DNA of 64,000 bases, from NCBI RefSeq assembly GCF_901000735.1, contig NC_081549.1:7431416-7495415 (forward strand). The letters are read 5' to 3'. The notes under the pieces are model-generated. The model saw only the letters and a program-made list of their open reading frames with translations, had not been told where the DNA came from and made no database searches. Below, in pieces: positions 10,493-22,346 of this stretch (within the stretch, counting starts at the first letter, position 1; each line of letters begins with the position of its first letter). This DNA comes from Corylus avellana (Eukaryota; Streptophyta; Magnoliopsida; Fagales; Betulaceae). Position numbers and translations under genes: made by a program.

Positions 10493-11764
10493 AGGGTTTG
10501 GAATAAGAAGCAGAAGCACACTACTGCAACCAATGTGAGTTTTTTGCATAAGACAAATATTACTGATTGTATGATTTGCATAAAATTCAGAGACTTACAC
10601 TATTTATTGTTAACTTGAAGGATGGAGGATCAACTTCAGTACTAACCATTGAAATCACAATAGCTAATGAAACAATATTGGTTTTCTTGCAACTGATGTA
10701 TTTTTTTTAGTTTAGTTGGTTGTCATTTTACCAACATTATTTTCCTACTAACATTATTTTACAAATGTTAACAGCATCAACCCCAACATGTTGACATGGC
10801 ACCAACAACATCAAAACGGAATGAACGTAGGGTTAGGAGGTCAAAAAAGGGTTCAAATATAAGTATATCATTTTGAAATTGAGCTACACTGTGTAAAGAA
10901 CATTGTATGATTGAAATTTGGTGTAAGACTAATAAACTTCTTAAATTTGATGCTGGTTGGAGTTTCACAACTAGTGGGAGACATGAACAAAGGAGTAGAA
11001 CATAACTAGACAGTAGCAACTCAGTAGGAGAATGGCAGGGTGACAACTTTTGGGAACTTTAAATATCACACTTCGGGAACTTTTGATAACTTTTTGTGCT
11101 ATTTATTGTGTACTATATTTATGTTACCATTTCAAAGATAACCAAACAGGTTGTATAATGGTTTTATTTTGCTATTTGAATGGATAATGTTTTATGTTTT
11201 GGTAAGGTGTGTTTTGGCAACTACTGAGAAATTTTAATGTCACATATCTACATCTGATTGGATTTGCATTGGTTCAATCTGACCATTTGTTTAGTTATTT
11301 TATTTGTTTAAATACTTTTTAAGGATAGTTTCAAAAAAGCAACATTAGAAAAATGGGGACATTTTGGGTAATTTTTGTCGATCACAAATCACGTGAATGA
11401 TAAATTAGAGTTTTTAATGCATGATCAGGGTTTTAATTGCATACATAACTTTCAAATGGAATATTGGGAATTTGGGTGTGGAATATGCCTAATATTAAAA
11501 TTTGATTGTTAGTAGCAAAAGGTTAAAATGTTGAATGTTTTTTTTTCTCATGTATATGTTTATTAAACTAAGTATTCTCTAAATTCATGTTTCTTATTGA
11601 ATAATTATACTATGAGCCTAATGCTTTCGACAAACATTTATTGCATTAAAACAAATATTTCATTATTAAATGATTTATGGTAATTTAGTAGATATAATCT
11701 GGATTATCATGTACGAAAGAGGTGGGCACACGAGTATAAAGGCTTGACCCTGTGGTCCAAATAT
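10493..11764. other. Spacer without recognisable genes
   Basis: AT-rich sequence between the CACTA-like end and the Pack-MULE-like element. Short open frames have no family resemblance and no splice support. Nothing further seen. The same stretch recurs at 21066-22337. Confidence 0.5.
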
Positions 11765-11773
11765 TTATATTTA

Positions 11774-12921
11774 AGGTTAAATACTCTTTTGCCCCCTAGG
11801 GTTTCAACATTTTTTTTTTTTTTCTCCTTAGAGTTTTATTTTTATCACAGGAGGTACCTGTAGTTTTCATAAAGACCAAGATGATACTTCCGTTAAAATT
11901 TCATCCAAAACTTAACGAAATGCCACGTCATCACTAATCAAATGTTTCCACATGTCATATAATTAATTTTTTTAAAAAGATTAAATTTTTTATTTTTTTT
12001 TTCAAAAAAAAAGAAAAAAAATTTGGGGGTGGCTCTTGGCCATTTGGGGGGTGGCCGTGCCACCCGTAAACCTACTAGGGTGGTTTCGGCCACCCCTTGA
12101 GCTCAAGTAAGCAAAATTTGCAATGGAGGAGCTCAAGGCACCCAAATTTTTTCACAAAAATCCCAAACCCCACAAACCCAATTCTCTTAATTTTAGCACA
12201 TATTTCTTGGCCTCACCAAATTCTTGGACTTTGAAGCACAAGAATGTGAGCATGGTGGGTAGTCGTAGAGTTGGTGCGGTTAGGGTTTCAACTACGGTTG
12301 CTGCAGTAGAGAAGTCATCTACGGTACCGGAGATCGTGTTGCAACCCATCAAAGAGATCTTCGATGCTATCACACTGTCGGGGTCCAAGTCCCTGTCGAG
12401 TCAGATTCTGCTTCTGGCTGCTCTCTCTGAGGTAGACAATCAATTGAATGCTTGTGTGTAACTCTAGTTTTCTTGTTCTGTAGTCAAGGAACTTGGTTTG
12501 GGTATATCTGGGTTTTTTGGGTGCCCTAGATAGTGTAGAAAAATGCAGGAGAGTTTGAAAATTTGATTGCATTTTAGGTTCTTCTAGCTCTTCTCCCCTC
12601 TCCCATGGCTAAAAAGGGTGTCGGCCACCCCCTAAATGGCCTAGCCACCCCCAAATTTTGTTTTTTTTTTTTGTTTTTTTTTCTTTTGAAAAAAGATAAT
12701 TTTTTAATCTTTTTAATTTTTTTTTTAAAATTTATTATATAATACGTAACGACATTTTATTGTCGCTGACTTGACATTCCGTTAAGTTTTTGACAGAATT
12801 TTAACGGAGGTACCATCTTGGTATTTATGAAATCTACAAGTACCTACTGTTATAAAAATGAAACCTTAAGGGGAAAAAAATGAACTGTTGAAATCCTAAG
12901 AAGCAAAAGAGTATTTAACCC
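11774..12921 (+). mobile_element. Pack-MULE-like element carrying an EPSPS fragment
   Basis: The termini are inverted repeats: AGGTTAAATACTCTTTTGCC on the left and, read inward on the other strand, GGGTTAAATACTCTTTTGCT on the right. The match continues for about 150 bp through the AACTTAACG(A/G)AATG region. The GGGTGGC-rich arms (12024-12095 and 12615-12660) extend the inverted repeat inward. The element is bounded by a perfect 9-bp duplication, TTATATTTA (11765-11773 and 12922-12930), the signature of Mutator-like elements. It has no transposase. About 0.5 kb of non-repeat DNA in the middle is gene-derived (EPSPS). MULEs that pick up gene pieces are known as Pack-MULEs. A second, allelic copy is at 22347-23496. 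Confidence 0.8.
12123..12461 (+). pseudogene. Captured EPSP synthase N-terminal fragment (exon 1)
   Basis: The 112-codon open frame starts [14 protein letters not shown] and runs through an S/T-rich, basic stretch resembling a chloroplast transit peptide. It then matches the start of mature EPSP synthase: [10 protein letters not shown] followed by [18 protein letters not shown]. In functional plant EPSPS this motif is PGSKSLSNRILLLAAL. Here N is S and the conserved substrate-binding R is Q. Exon 1 of plant EPSPS ends after AALSE, and GAG|GTAGAC at that point looks like the original donor, so the tail VDNQLNACV may be read-through into intron 1. More than three quarters of the enzyme is missing, so no shikimate-pathway activity is possible. 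Whether the fragment is transcribed cannot be told from sequence. Confidence 0.8.
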
Positions 12922-13227
12922 TTATATTTATTGTTTGGTATTTGATTCAATTGTTTTATAATTTACCATTGCAACCATATTTGATTGGTGGTCATTACAA
13001 ATGGCATTGCTAGTAATATGGGCTACCCGAGGTCGGACGCAGTCAAGTGACTAGTTAATGATGGTATGAGCGCTTAACCAGAGCATCAATTCTGTATTAC
13101 ACATTTCATAAGACAAGACAAACTTTGTCAAAATGGGTTTAAGGGCTCAAATAGACTAAGAACGTACATGTTAATAACTGCTAACCGCATAACTGTTTTG
13201 GTGTGCAATTTTTGGGGTATGTAGAGG

Positions 13228-13398
13228 GAGTAATGCTACAAGTCTCTCTTGTGTGCCTCGTGAGTCCCTCAAAGAATGATGTGGCTATTAAAATTACCAT
13301 TGAGTTTGTGATTGATTATTATTGGATTTTGATCAAATTGTGATTTTAATAGCTATATCATTCTTGGAGAGACTTAAGAGGGACTTATAAAATTACTC
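13228..13398. mobile_element. MULE-type MITE (GAGTAATG family)
   Basis: 171 bp with inverted ends GAGTAATGCTACAAGT and GAGTAATTTTATAAGT, and an inner stem (ATTAAAATTACCATTGA paired with TTGTGATTTTAATAGC). It is flanked by a perfect 9-bp duplication, ATGTAGAGG (13219-13227 and 13399-13407). The same family occurs at 35025-35206, and the allelic copy is at 23803-23973. Confidence 0.85.
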
Positions 13399-13407
13399 AT
13401 GTAGAGG

Positions 13408-14660
13408 TGGTTGATAACCACTAACAACATCGCCGAATGCTTTTATAATGCATAATTTATATAGAAAATATTCCGAAAACAAAATAGGCACAAAAGGCTA
13501 ATACGTACCCAACATGCTTATTAATTGATTATGTTTTCATCTAAAACACTCAAACTTTTTTTTTTAAAGGCCTGGACACAGTCCCAAAATCATCTAAAAT
13601 ATGCCCCTAAAGGGAGGCCAAAGGAAGGCTTAAAACACCAAAATAGACCCAAAATGCCCATACTTGAAAGCCAGTTGTGATATTTGGGTTTTGAATATGA
13701 CATAGTTTTCTTTCAAACTTGGTCAGAAGAATTTATTCCAACATATTTTTATAATAATAACATGTGTCCTTTTTGTGAGTATTTTTTGAAAAGTGTGTTA
13801 GTTGTAGGAGTAAATCTGAAAATATGTTTGAACATATGAATCGGGAGTGTTTGGCAAATCCCTCAATCCTCTTGTTACTGTCCACACATCATTTTCTCAA
13901 AAAAATTAATATCAAAACATTGTAATTTTTTTTTAAATTTTTTTTATCATATAATTTACTTTTTATTACTATTCAAAGAAAAAGATCACTATTAAACAAA
14001 ACTTTTACACTTTTCAATACGAAAAATTCATAACTTTATACCATCACATCAATCATTTTCAGCTGCACTAACAAACGGAAAAAGGGTTGCCAAACACACC
14101 TAATATTTGATAAGAGTTTTGAACATTTGAGAAATGAAAATAATTTTTAAAAAAGTTTTCAAAACATAACATATGAGATAAGATAACACAATTTAAAATA
14201 TCAAAATTTTATCTTGAGAATTAAGAGTTTTTTTTTTTTTTTTGGTTTCTAAATTCATAGAGTAAAAATAATTTAAAGTAGCATTTTAAGTTCATTTCGT
14301 AAAACATGGTGCTTAATAGTTTGAATCTTATGCTCAAAAATCCCCGCACAATGACATTGATTTGTAATTAAGTTTTTTTTTTTTTGGTATAGAAAAATAA
14401 CAAATAAGTTTATACAATTATACTATCAATTTTTGAATAGATTTGGCCGAGTAGGGACTTATTTATTATTTTTTCATTATAGAAAAGTTTTTAAAATATT
14501 TTTATACTAAAAAAGAAATAAGAGTAACCACGAAACTGATATTGCATTTTGCACCCCCACAAAGAAAAAAAAAAAAAAACATAATTGTAGACGTAAAAAA
14601 GGGGAGACAAATTGTTTCTTCCCTCTCAGAGTCCACTCTTTTCTTTCTTCTTCGTTCGGG
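13408..14660. other. Upstream intergenic/promoter region of the first VIR copy
   Basis: AT-rich, with long T and A runs and no gene. A pyrimidine-rich stretch (about 14625-14660, CCCTCTCAG and TTTCTTTCTTCTTCG) just before the leader is typical of plant transcription start regions. No clear TATA box near it. Equivalent sequence lies at 23983-25235. Confidence 0.4.
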
Positions 14661-15970
14661 GTCGGCAAACAAAACCTGTAAAACCCCCCAAAAACATGAG
14701 TCTCAGAGTGAGACACTCGAAACCCTAGAATTCAAATCCAACGCTTGCTTGCTCGGAGAACCCGATTCCAAGACACGCAAAAGCACCAAATGGGTCGACC
14801 CGAACCCTACGTCTTGTTCTCCCAGACCTTCAACCACCCCCATCTCGACGAGTACGTCGACGAGGTAACCTACTCCCACTTTCTCAGAGTTTCGTTTCCT
14901 TAGTTTCCAAATTAAAATTAAATTATACGGAATCGTCTTTTGTTGTTGTTGTTGAATTTTTATATGTTTTGTGTGATGCTTATGTGGCTCCCTAATGAGC
15001 AATTTAGCATAGGTAATTACTTAGCGCACTCTGTTTTACGGGCATGTTAATAGTTGAATGCTGCCTTTTGCTAATGCATTGTTCTTATCCAGGTATTGTT
15101 TTCTGAACCCATTGTAATAACTGCGTGCGAGTTCCTTGAACAAAATGCTTCCTCGGCTGCTCAAGCCGTAACGCTTCTTGGGTACGCGGCGCTTCTAACC
15201 TATATGATTGTTTTAACTTATCCGCTTTAATGAGTTAAACTATTATAAATTTGGTCCGAACTAACAAACTATTGATTTTTTGAAATAATTGTCCAAATGG
15301 GTTTATGTTAAATGTGGTGGTATGTATACTCCGGGTAAAAAAAGCTCCAGTTGTATTACAACATTAATATTGGGCTTAAGAAGTTGGGAATATAATTCAA
15401 TTTTAGAAGTTTTTTTGTGATGTTTGAAGTATTGGCTATTGGAACAAACTTGCTCCTAGTCAGTATTTGATGATGCATGATAGGGATTTTGTTTGTAGTG
15501 ACTATTTGAATTATTTTACAGGGCTACTTCGCCTCCTTCATTTGCTTTGGAAGTATTTGTTAAATGTGAGGGGGAGACAAGGTTTAGGCGTCTCTGCCAG
15601 CCTTTTCTTTATTCTCATTCTTCATCAAATGTTCTAGAAGTTGAGGTAATCTGATTTTTGTTGCCATTTTGCTAACTCATTTGTCTATTTATTCGAAACG
15701 TCATATTGCCTGCAAATTTCAGTAAATTTATGTCGAGTTCTATTTGTCTCTTATATTATTTTTACTTCGTGTGATATGTTTTTATTCTTTTTAATCATAC
15801 TTATATGAATTTTGATTCAATGGGTCATTTGTATGTGATGGGAAAAGTTTAGGAAAAGGCTTTAACCACCTGCCTCTTTTCTGGGCGTCTGAAGAGTACG
15901 GACATGGTTATACTCTTGTTTTGTGGGAAATTTGAATACAGTATTGATCCACCCAGGTAGAGAGAAAAAG

Positions 15971-16156
15971 AGAGATCAAAGTGGCAGGAAGGCTGTATGA
16001 GATTAACATGCTTTCTGTGATGAACTTTGAACCGACCTTTCAGTGGTCAGTGGTGAGAGAGAGAGAGATCAAAGTGGCTGGAAGGCTGTATGAGATTAAC
16101 ATGCTTTCTGTGATGAACTTTGAACCGAGCTCCCAGTGGTCACTGGTGAGTAGATG
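15971..16156 (+). repeat. 93-bp tandem duplication in VIR intron 3 (first copy)
   Basis: Two copies of a 93-bp unit beginning AGAGATCAAAGTGGC start at 15971 and 16064. Both contain TTAACATGCTTTCTGTGATG. The unit creates a short repeated open frame with no coding evidence. It is also present in the second copy (26546-26731), so it predates the haplotype split. Confidence 0.85.
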
Positions 16157-17358
16157 GAATGATGGATTCCAGCTGCTGAGTTAAGGCTGTGAAGTTGGAA
16201 TTGATGACAGGCAAATGGAGCAGATTGGATATTTCTTGGGAGTTAAGAGAAGTAAACTTATTGGGGGATTCGTGTGCAAGAATGTGCTAGCGAGTGTTGT
16301 GGGATCTGCATTTTCTTCTCTAAATGAAGTTTTACTTGTATTTAATTTGTGACATGGATGATATGTGTTCTTTATCCCAAACAGCATAAAAGATGTTAAG
16401 CCTCATATGTTGTATAACCTAAGCCAAATTGGTCATCAAGGTCATTGAAGGTTTTATCCTTTTTTGGGGATACAATAATGATGAACTACACCTGATCCCT
16501 GGATATCACTCCTTGCGATGGCCTTGGGATGGTAATAGAGAGTTTTTATTTATAAAAAGAGAAGGGTTACGTGAGTTTGGGGTGTAGGGATAATATATAT
16601 GCTTTGGGGCTTTTTACCATATGCTGAAATTTTCAGAGGTGATGTTTGGATTTTCTCAGGCTTTTGCAACTCTTGAGATGGGTATTAGAAAGATGACTTT
16701 TTTTTTTTCCGAGGAGTTTAGTTTGTTAGGAATTCTAAGGAATGACTGGTTAGGAGTTTTGGACTTCGTGTGTAGTTGCTTTTTTTTTTTCAACATTAAA
16801 TTTTATAAGGGTGTAAATGAAGTTTAATTATCCACCACCACGTGACTTATCAAAAAAAGAAAAAGAAAAAAGAATTATCCACAGCACGTGAGAACTTAGA
16901 ATTATAAAATAATTAAATCTAGTTGGAGATTGGGAATTTGTTTGAGTAGAGGTTCTTTGATAATCTTTTTAATAAATGTTATTCCTCGCATTACAGTTTT
17001 TTGTAGATGTGGACTGCATATAAAGTCATCTCGGAAGACTATTTTTCTTTATAAATGGTATAGTTGTTTTCAATGAAGATGCATTGTATTATTATTATTA
17101 TTTTTTTTAATTTCACAATTTTTTAATTCACAACTATTGTTGATGTCTGTTGATCAAAAGAACATATATTATCTTAGTGATATAGTCACTAAAAGCTGTA
17201 GACAAGCTGTATAGCTTGAAAATTGAATAGAAATCCATTTTGGTATAGGTGCGATAGAGTTCCCAATCAGGGGTCAATTTAGGCATTCCTTTCGATGGAC
17301 TATCCCCTCAGTTTGCCTAGATATTTTGATTAATTTCTATTGTTGTTTGCCCTGTTAG

Positions 17359-17562
17359 ACCCTTTTACATTTGTATTTTGGTGGATTTAATCACATATTA
17401 AAGAAGTCATAACTTTTTTACAGGCTGTTGTAACTAATCATCTGGTTGTAAGGGGCAGCTACCCTTTTACATTTGTATTTTGGTGGATTTAATCACATAT
17501 TAAAGAAGTCATAACTTTTTTACAGGCTGTTGTAACTAATCATCTGGTTGTAAGGGGCAGCT
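17359..17562 (+). repeat. 102-bp tandem duplication across the intron 3/exon 4 boundary
   Basis: The unit (ACCCTTTTACATTTG to GGGGCAGCT) occurs at 17359-17460 and 17461-17562. It contains the end of intron 3, the acceptor TTTTTTACAG and the first 37 bases of exon 4. Use of the second acceptor (exon from 17526) restores the normal protein; use of the first runs into a stop. The second copy of the locus has a single unit. Confidence 0.85.
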
Positions 17563-19258
17563 ACCGCAGTCTAAGTTTGGTCATTTATGGAAACACGGCA
17601 GAGGATTTGGGGCAGTTCAATATCGAATTTGATGATAACTCGCTGAGAAATTTAGTTGGTTCTGCTGAGGGGAAGCTTGAAGACCTCCCACTGGCTTTGC
17701 ACTCAACTAACCTTACAATTGAGGAATCTATATCCTCTTTGAATGCGTTGTCCATTCCAGTTGCTCCATTGGATATAGCTATTGAGGTGAAGAGGTTTTT
17801 ACAGCTATTGTTCAAGATTTTGGAGTTGTCGAATCTTGGGGATGCAGTACATGAAGTTGTAAGTACTGTGGTTTCAGCAAGCTCTTCATTTGTTACCAGT
17901 GAGTTACATTATGCTGCAGACAGTGAGAATAATCTTACATGGGGCAAGTCAAAAAGTGGTGAGGAGTTGCATGGTGTTATTGGTGAGGCCAGAGAAGAGC
18001 TTCTTCAGTTGTATAAAGTGTTTCAACATGAATTAGGGAATGGATTTGCTGACTTGTCGGCAGAATGCACTTTTCTTGATTTTGAGGGCTGATTTGGTTA
18101 ATTCCAAAGAGTTGGTGGATATGTTTAGCCAGTACTTCAATTTTCGTGGCGACTCCTCAAATCTTGGACATCACCAGCTTTCACAGGTGATTTATGCACT
18201 ATCTTCTTCTCTCATTTGTCATACCAGGCCAAAAAAAAGGGTCTCTCTCTCTCCCCTCTCTCCCCTTCCTGTTATTAATCTTCTCTACTCTAATCTCTTA
18301 CATAATTTCAGAAAGAAAATGTTGTTCTGGGGTTGAGTGTGGCTCTCTTCTTGTGCTCTGGTAGAGAGAGCTGCTTTCACTTTGTCAATAGTGGAGGAAT
18401 GGAGCAGCTTGCACACATTTTTTGTCATGACAAGCCAAATTCCACTTCTACCACATTACTGCTACTTGGAGTTCTTGAGCAGGCTACTCGGTATTCAATT
18501 GGGTGTGAGGGATTTTTTGGTTGGTGGCCTCGTGAAGATGAAAATGTCCCTAATGGTACTAGTGAAGGTTACAGTCAATTGTTGAAGTTGTTATTGCAAA
18601 AACCGCGCCATGATGTTGCCTCTCTCGCAACTTATGTCCTCCACCGTCTACGATTTTATGAATTTGCTTCAAGATATGAGGTATGCTTTGAGCTTTGTGT
18701 GCTTATCTCTCTCTGTCTCTCTGCTTTGTGGGTATCGTGTGGTAACTTGATTCCTTTCCAGTGTGCAGTTCTGTCTGTTTTGGGAGGTCTCTCTGCTGTT
18801 GGTAGGGTTGCAGGTGTTACCTTGAACATGCTTATCAATGCTAAATCTCAACTCAAGAGGCTCCTGGTCAGTTGGAATAGTTTATTGTATTATTTTCTGC
18901 TAGCATGTGAGACATGCAGTAGTTAGTACTTTAGCATATTGAAGTGTCAAAGTTTTGCAATATGAGATTCTTATTTAATGTTGATTGACAAGTATTAATG
19001 CAGAAGTTGATAAATTCACATGGTCCAATTGAAGATCCTTCTCCAGTGGCTCGCGCAAGCAGATCATTGATTCTTGGTCAAACAGAAGGATTATTGTCAT
19101 ATAAAGCAACCAGTACCTTGATTGCTTCATCAAATTGTTGCTTTTCAAACTTCGATATTGACTTGCATTTGCTGGAACTTCTTAAGGTATATTGGTGTAT
19201 TATGTATGTATGTGTGTGAGTCTGTATATGTATGTTGAATGTGTGTAACATATATGCA

Positions 19259-19358
19259 NNNNNNNNNNNNNNNNNNNNNNNNNNNNNNNNNNNNNNNNNN
19301 NNNNNNNNNNNNNNNNNNNNNNNNNNNNNNNNNNNNNNNNNNNNNNNNNNNNNNNNNN
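19259..19358. other. Assembly gap of exactly 100 Ns
   Basis: One hundred Ns, the usual placeholder for a scaffold gap of unknown length. Homology between the two flanking contigs ends exactly at its edges: the left contig stops in VIR intron 7, and the right contig starts at the position equivalent to 6970. Confidence 0.98.
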
Positions 19359-21065
19359 GTCAAAAAGCTCTAATTAAATTCAATTATTTAAAATTTTTAT
19401 TATTATATTATTTAAATTAACATATATTTTATTAAGTATTTCAATTATTTAAATTATTTTATTATTAACATATATTTTAATTGCATAATAGAGGAGTGTT
19501 ACACATCCCAAATTTCTTTTCAAAATTTAGTTCTCAAATGATATACCATTTTATGACGTGTCCACATGTGACACGTCAAGAATTGCAAGATAAAATGATA
19601 TAAATTTTCATTTATATCATTTTCTTTCTCTTATATAACCCATTATACATATATACTATAATACTTAAAACTAATTAGAGAATAAATAAATTAATATTCT
19701 AGATGTACAGATAATAAAATAAATTTTTTCGTGAGGGCTCAATAATCCACTCACCGAACATTGTATTTTGTGTTGGCTGAGTTCATGTGAGGTTTGCTGG
19801 TCTTGTAAAATAAATGTATTATGTATGTCCTATATATTTTTTTAAAAATTAATATGACTATCACATTAATATTACTAGAATGATTTATGTATGATAATAT
19901 CATATCATATTAATGAAATGTTTGATTCATACGCATGTGATAATATTATTAATTGGCCGGTATACAATAGTATAATTATGATACTAGCTAATTGGCATGC
20001 ATGTGATATATAAATATATATACCAATTAATTTATACTACTATGATAAAATTATTTTTTTCATACCAATTCAAATTTTAATTTTTTACTAACTAATTAAT
20101 TTTAATTATAGTTAATTAACATTTTTGACATGTCTAATAATGACACGTCAAAACTTTTTGACGTGTTTCATATGACACGTCAAAAATACCAACTTAAATT
20201 TTTAAACTTTAAACTTTTAATTTATATCATTTATTTATTCTATTATATCATTTTTTTTCCTCTTATATAACACATTATCCATACAATATACTTAAAACTA
20301 ATTAGAGAAAAAATAAATTAATATTGTAGATGTACAGACAATTAAATCTATTTTTTAATGAGCGCTCAATAATCCACTCACCGGCCACATATTTTGTGTT
20401 CACCGAGTTCATGTGAGGTTTGCGGGTCTTATAAAATAAATGTATTTTGTATGTATTATATATTTTTTAAAAATTATTATGGCTATCATATTAATATTAC
20501 TAGACTGATTTATGCATGATAATATCATATTTAAATTAATATTAATGAAATGGTTGATTTATAGTCATGCTTGTGATAATTATATTAATTGGTATACAAT
20601 AGTATGATTATGCATGCATATGATAATTAATATCATATATATGATATTAATTGGTATATATATATATATATATATGCCAATTAATTAATTGGCATGCATG
20701 TGATACGTACATATATACCAATTAATTTATACAAATATGATAAGATTAATTTTTCATGCCAATTAAAATTAATTTACTACATTATTTTTTTAATACATAT
20801 TTTTTATACCAATTAATTCCTAATTTTTAATTATAATTAATTGTAATTTTTGACATGTTAGTTAGACACGTCAAAAACTTTTGACGTGTCAAAAGAACAC
20901 CTAAATTTTTTTTGACATGTCTAACTAACACGTCAAAAATTTTTGATGTATTAAAATCTAACACGTCAAAAATGTTTTTTTTGACGTGTCTAGATAGACA
21001 TGTCAAAATTTTTTGATGTGGCAAACTATTTGCCACGTCAAGAAAGGGCAATTTTTTTTGTAGTG
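19359..21065. mobile_element. CACTA-like element, second copy (left part missing)
   Basis: Matches 6970-10492 without the 1.77-kb insertion. It contains both units of the internal duplication, the GACGTGTC-rich subterminal zone (about 20848-21045) and the terminus TTTTTGTAGTG at 21065. The left part lies beyond the gap. Confidence 0.65.
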
Positions 21066-22337
21066 AGGGTTTGGAATAAGAAGCAGAAGCACACTACTGC
21101 AACCAATGTGAGTTTTTTGCATAAGACAAATATTACTGATTGTATGATTTGCATAAAATTCAGAGACTTACACTATTTATTGTTAACTTGAAGGATGGAG
21201 GATCAACTTCAGTACTAACCATTGAAATCACAATAGCTAATGAAACAATATTGGTTTTCTTGCAACTGATGTATTTTTTTTAGTTTAGTTGGTTGTCATT
21301 TTACCAACATTATTTTCCTACTAACATTATTTTACAAATGTTAACAGCATCAACCCCAACATGTTGACATGGCACCAACAACATCAAAACGGAATGAACG
21401 TAGGGTTAGGAGGTCAAAAAAGGGTTCAAATATAAGTATATCATTTTGAAATTGAGCTACACTGTGTAAAGAACATTGTATGATTGAAATTTAGTGTAAG
21501 ACTAATAAACTTCTTAAATTTGATGCTGGTTGGAGTTTCACAACTAGTGGGAGACATGAACAAAGGAGTAGAACATAACTAGACAGTAGCAACTCAGTAG
21601 GAGAATGGCAGGGTGACAACTTTTGGGAACTTTAAATATCACACTTCGGGAACTTTTGATAACTTTTTGTGCTATTTATTGTGTACTATATTTATGTTAC
21701 CATTTCAAAGATAACCAAACAGGTTGTATAATGGTTTTATTTTGCTATTTGAATGGATAATGTTTTATGTTTTGGTAAGGTGTGTTTTGGCAACTACTGA
21801 GAAATTTTAATGTCACATATCTACATCTGATTGGATTTGCATTGGTTCAATCTGACCATTTGTTTAGTTATTTTATTTGTTTAAATACTTTTTAAGGATA
21901 GTTTCAAAAAAGCAACATTAGAAAAATGGGGACATTTTGGGTAATTTTTGTCGATCACAAATCACGTGAATGATAAATTAGAGTTTTTAATGCATGATCA
22001 GGGTTTTAATTGCATACATAACTTTCAAATGGAATATTGGGAATTTGGGTGTGGAATATGCCTAATATTAAAATTTGATTGTTAGTAGCAAAAGGTTAAA
22101 ATGTTGAATGTTTTTTTTTCTCATGTATATGTTTATTAAACTAAGTATTCTCTAAATTCATGTTTCTTATTGAATAATTATACTATGAGCCTAATGCTTT
22201 CGACAAACATTTATTGCATTAAAACAAATATTTCATTATTAAATGATTTATGGTAATTTAGTAGATATAATCTGGATTATCATGTACAAAAGAGGTGGGC
22301 ACACGAGTATAAAGGCTTGACCCTGTGGTCCAAATAT
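21066..22337. other. Spacer without recognisable genes (second copy)
   Basis: Same sequence as 10493-11764 with few differences. No coding signal. Confidence 0.5.
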
Positions 22338-22346
22338 TTATATTTA

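Larger units (their letters stand above)
14790..19186 (+). pseudogene. Truncated, frameshifted first copy of VIR (exons 1-7)
   Basis: Exons lie at 14790-14864, 15093-15181, 15522-15645, 17526-18186, 18312-18680, 18762-18866 and 19004-19186, matching exons 1-7 of the full gene at 25365. The start is ATG at 14790 ([14 protein letters not shown]). Two defects are specific to this copy. A 102-bp tandem duplication repeats the intron 3 acceptor and the first bases of exon 4. An extra G in the run at 18086-18088 shifts the frame, so exon 4 stops right after FLDFEG. The gene is then cut by the N gap, and exons 8-28 are absent. Neighbouring non-coding DNA is also near-identical to the second copy, so I read this as the other haplotype of one locus. 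The extra G could be a consensus error. Confidence 0.85.

Noticed and set aside
15981..16184. 67-codon open frame containing a repeated peptide
   Set aside because: It arises from the 93-bp tandem duplication in VIR intron 3 and has no coding support.
14790..19186. A functional second VIR paralogue
   Set aside because: It is frameshifted, cut by the gap, and its flanks are equally identical to the other copy, so it is best read as an allelic duplicate in the assembly.
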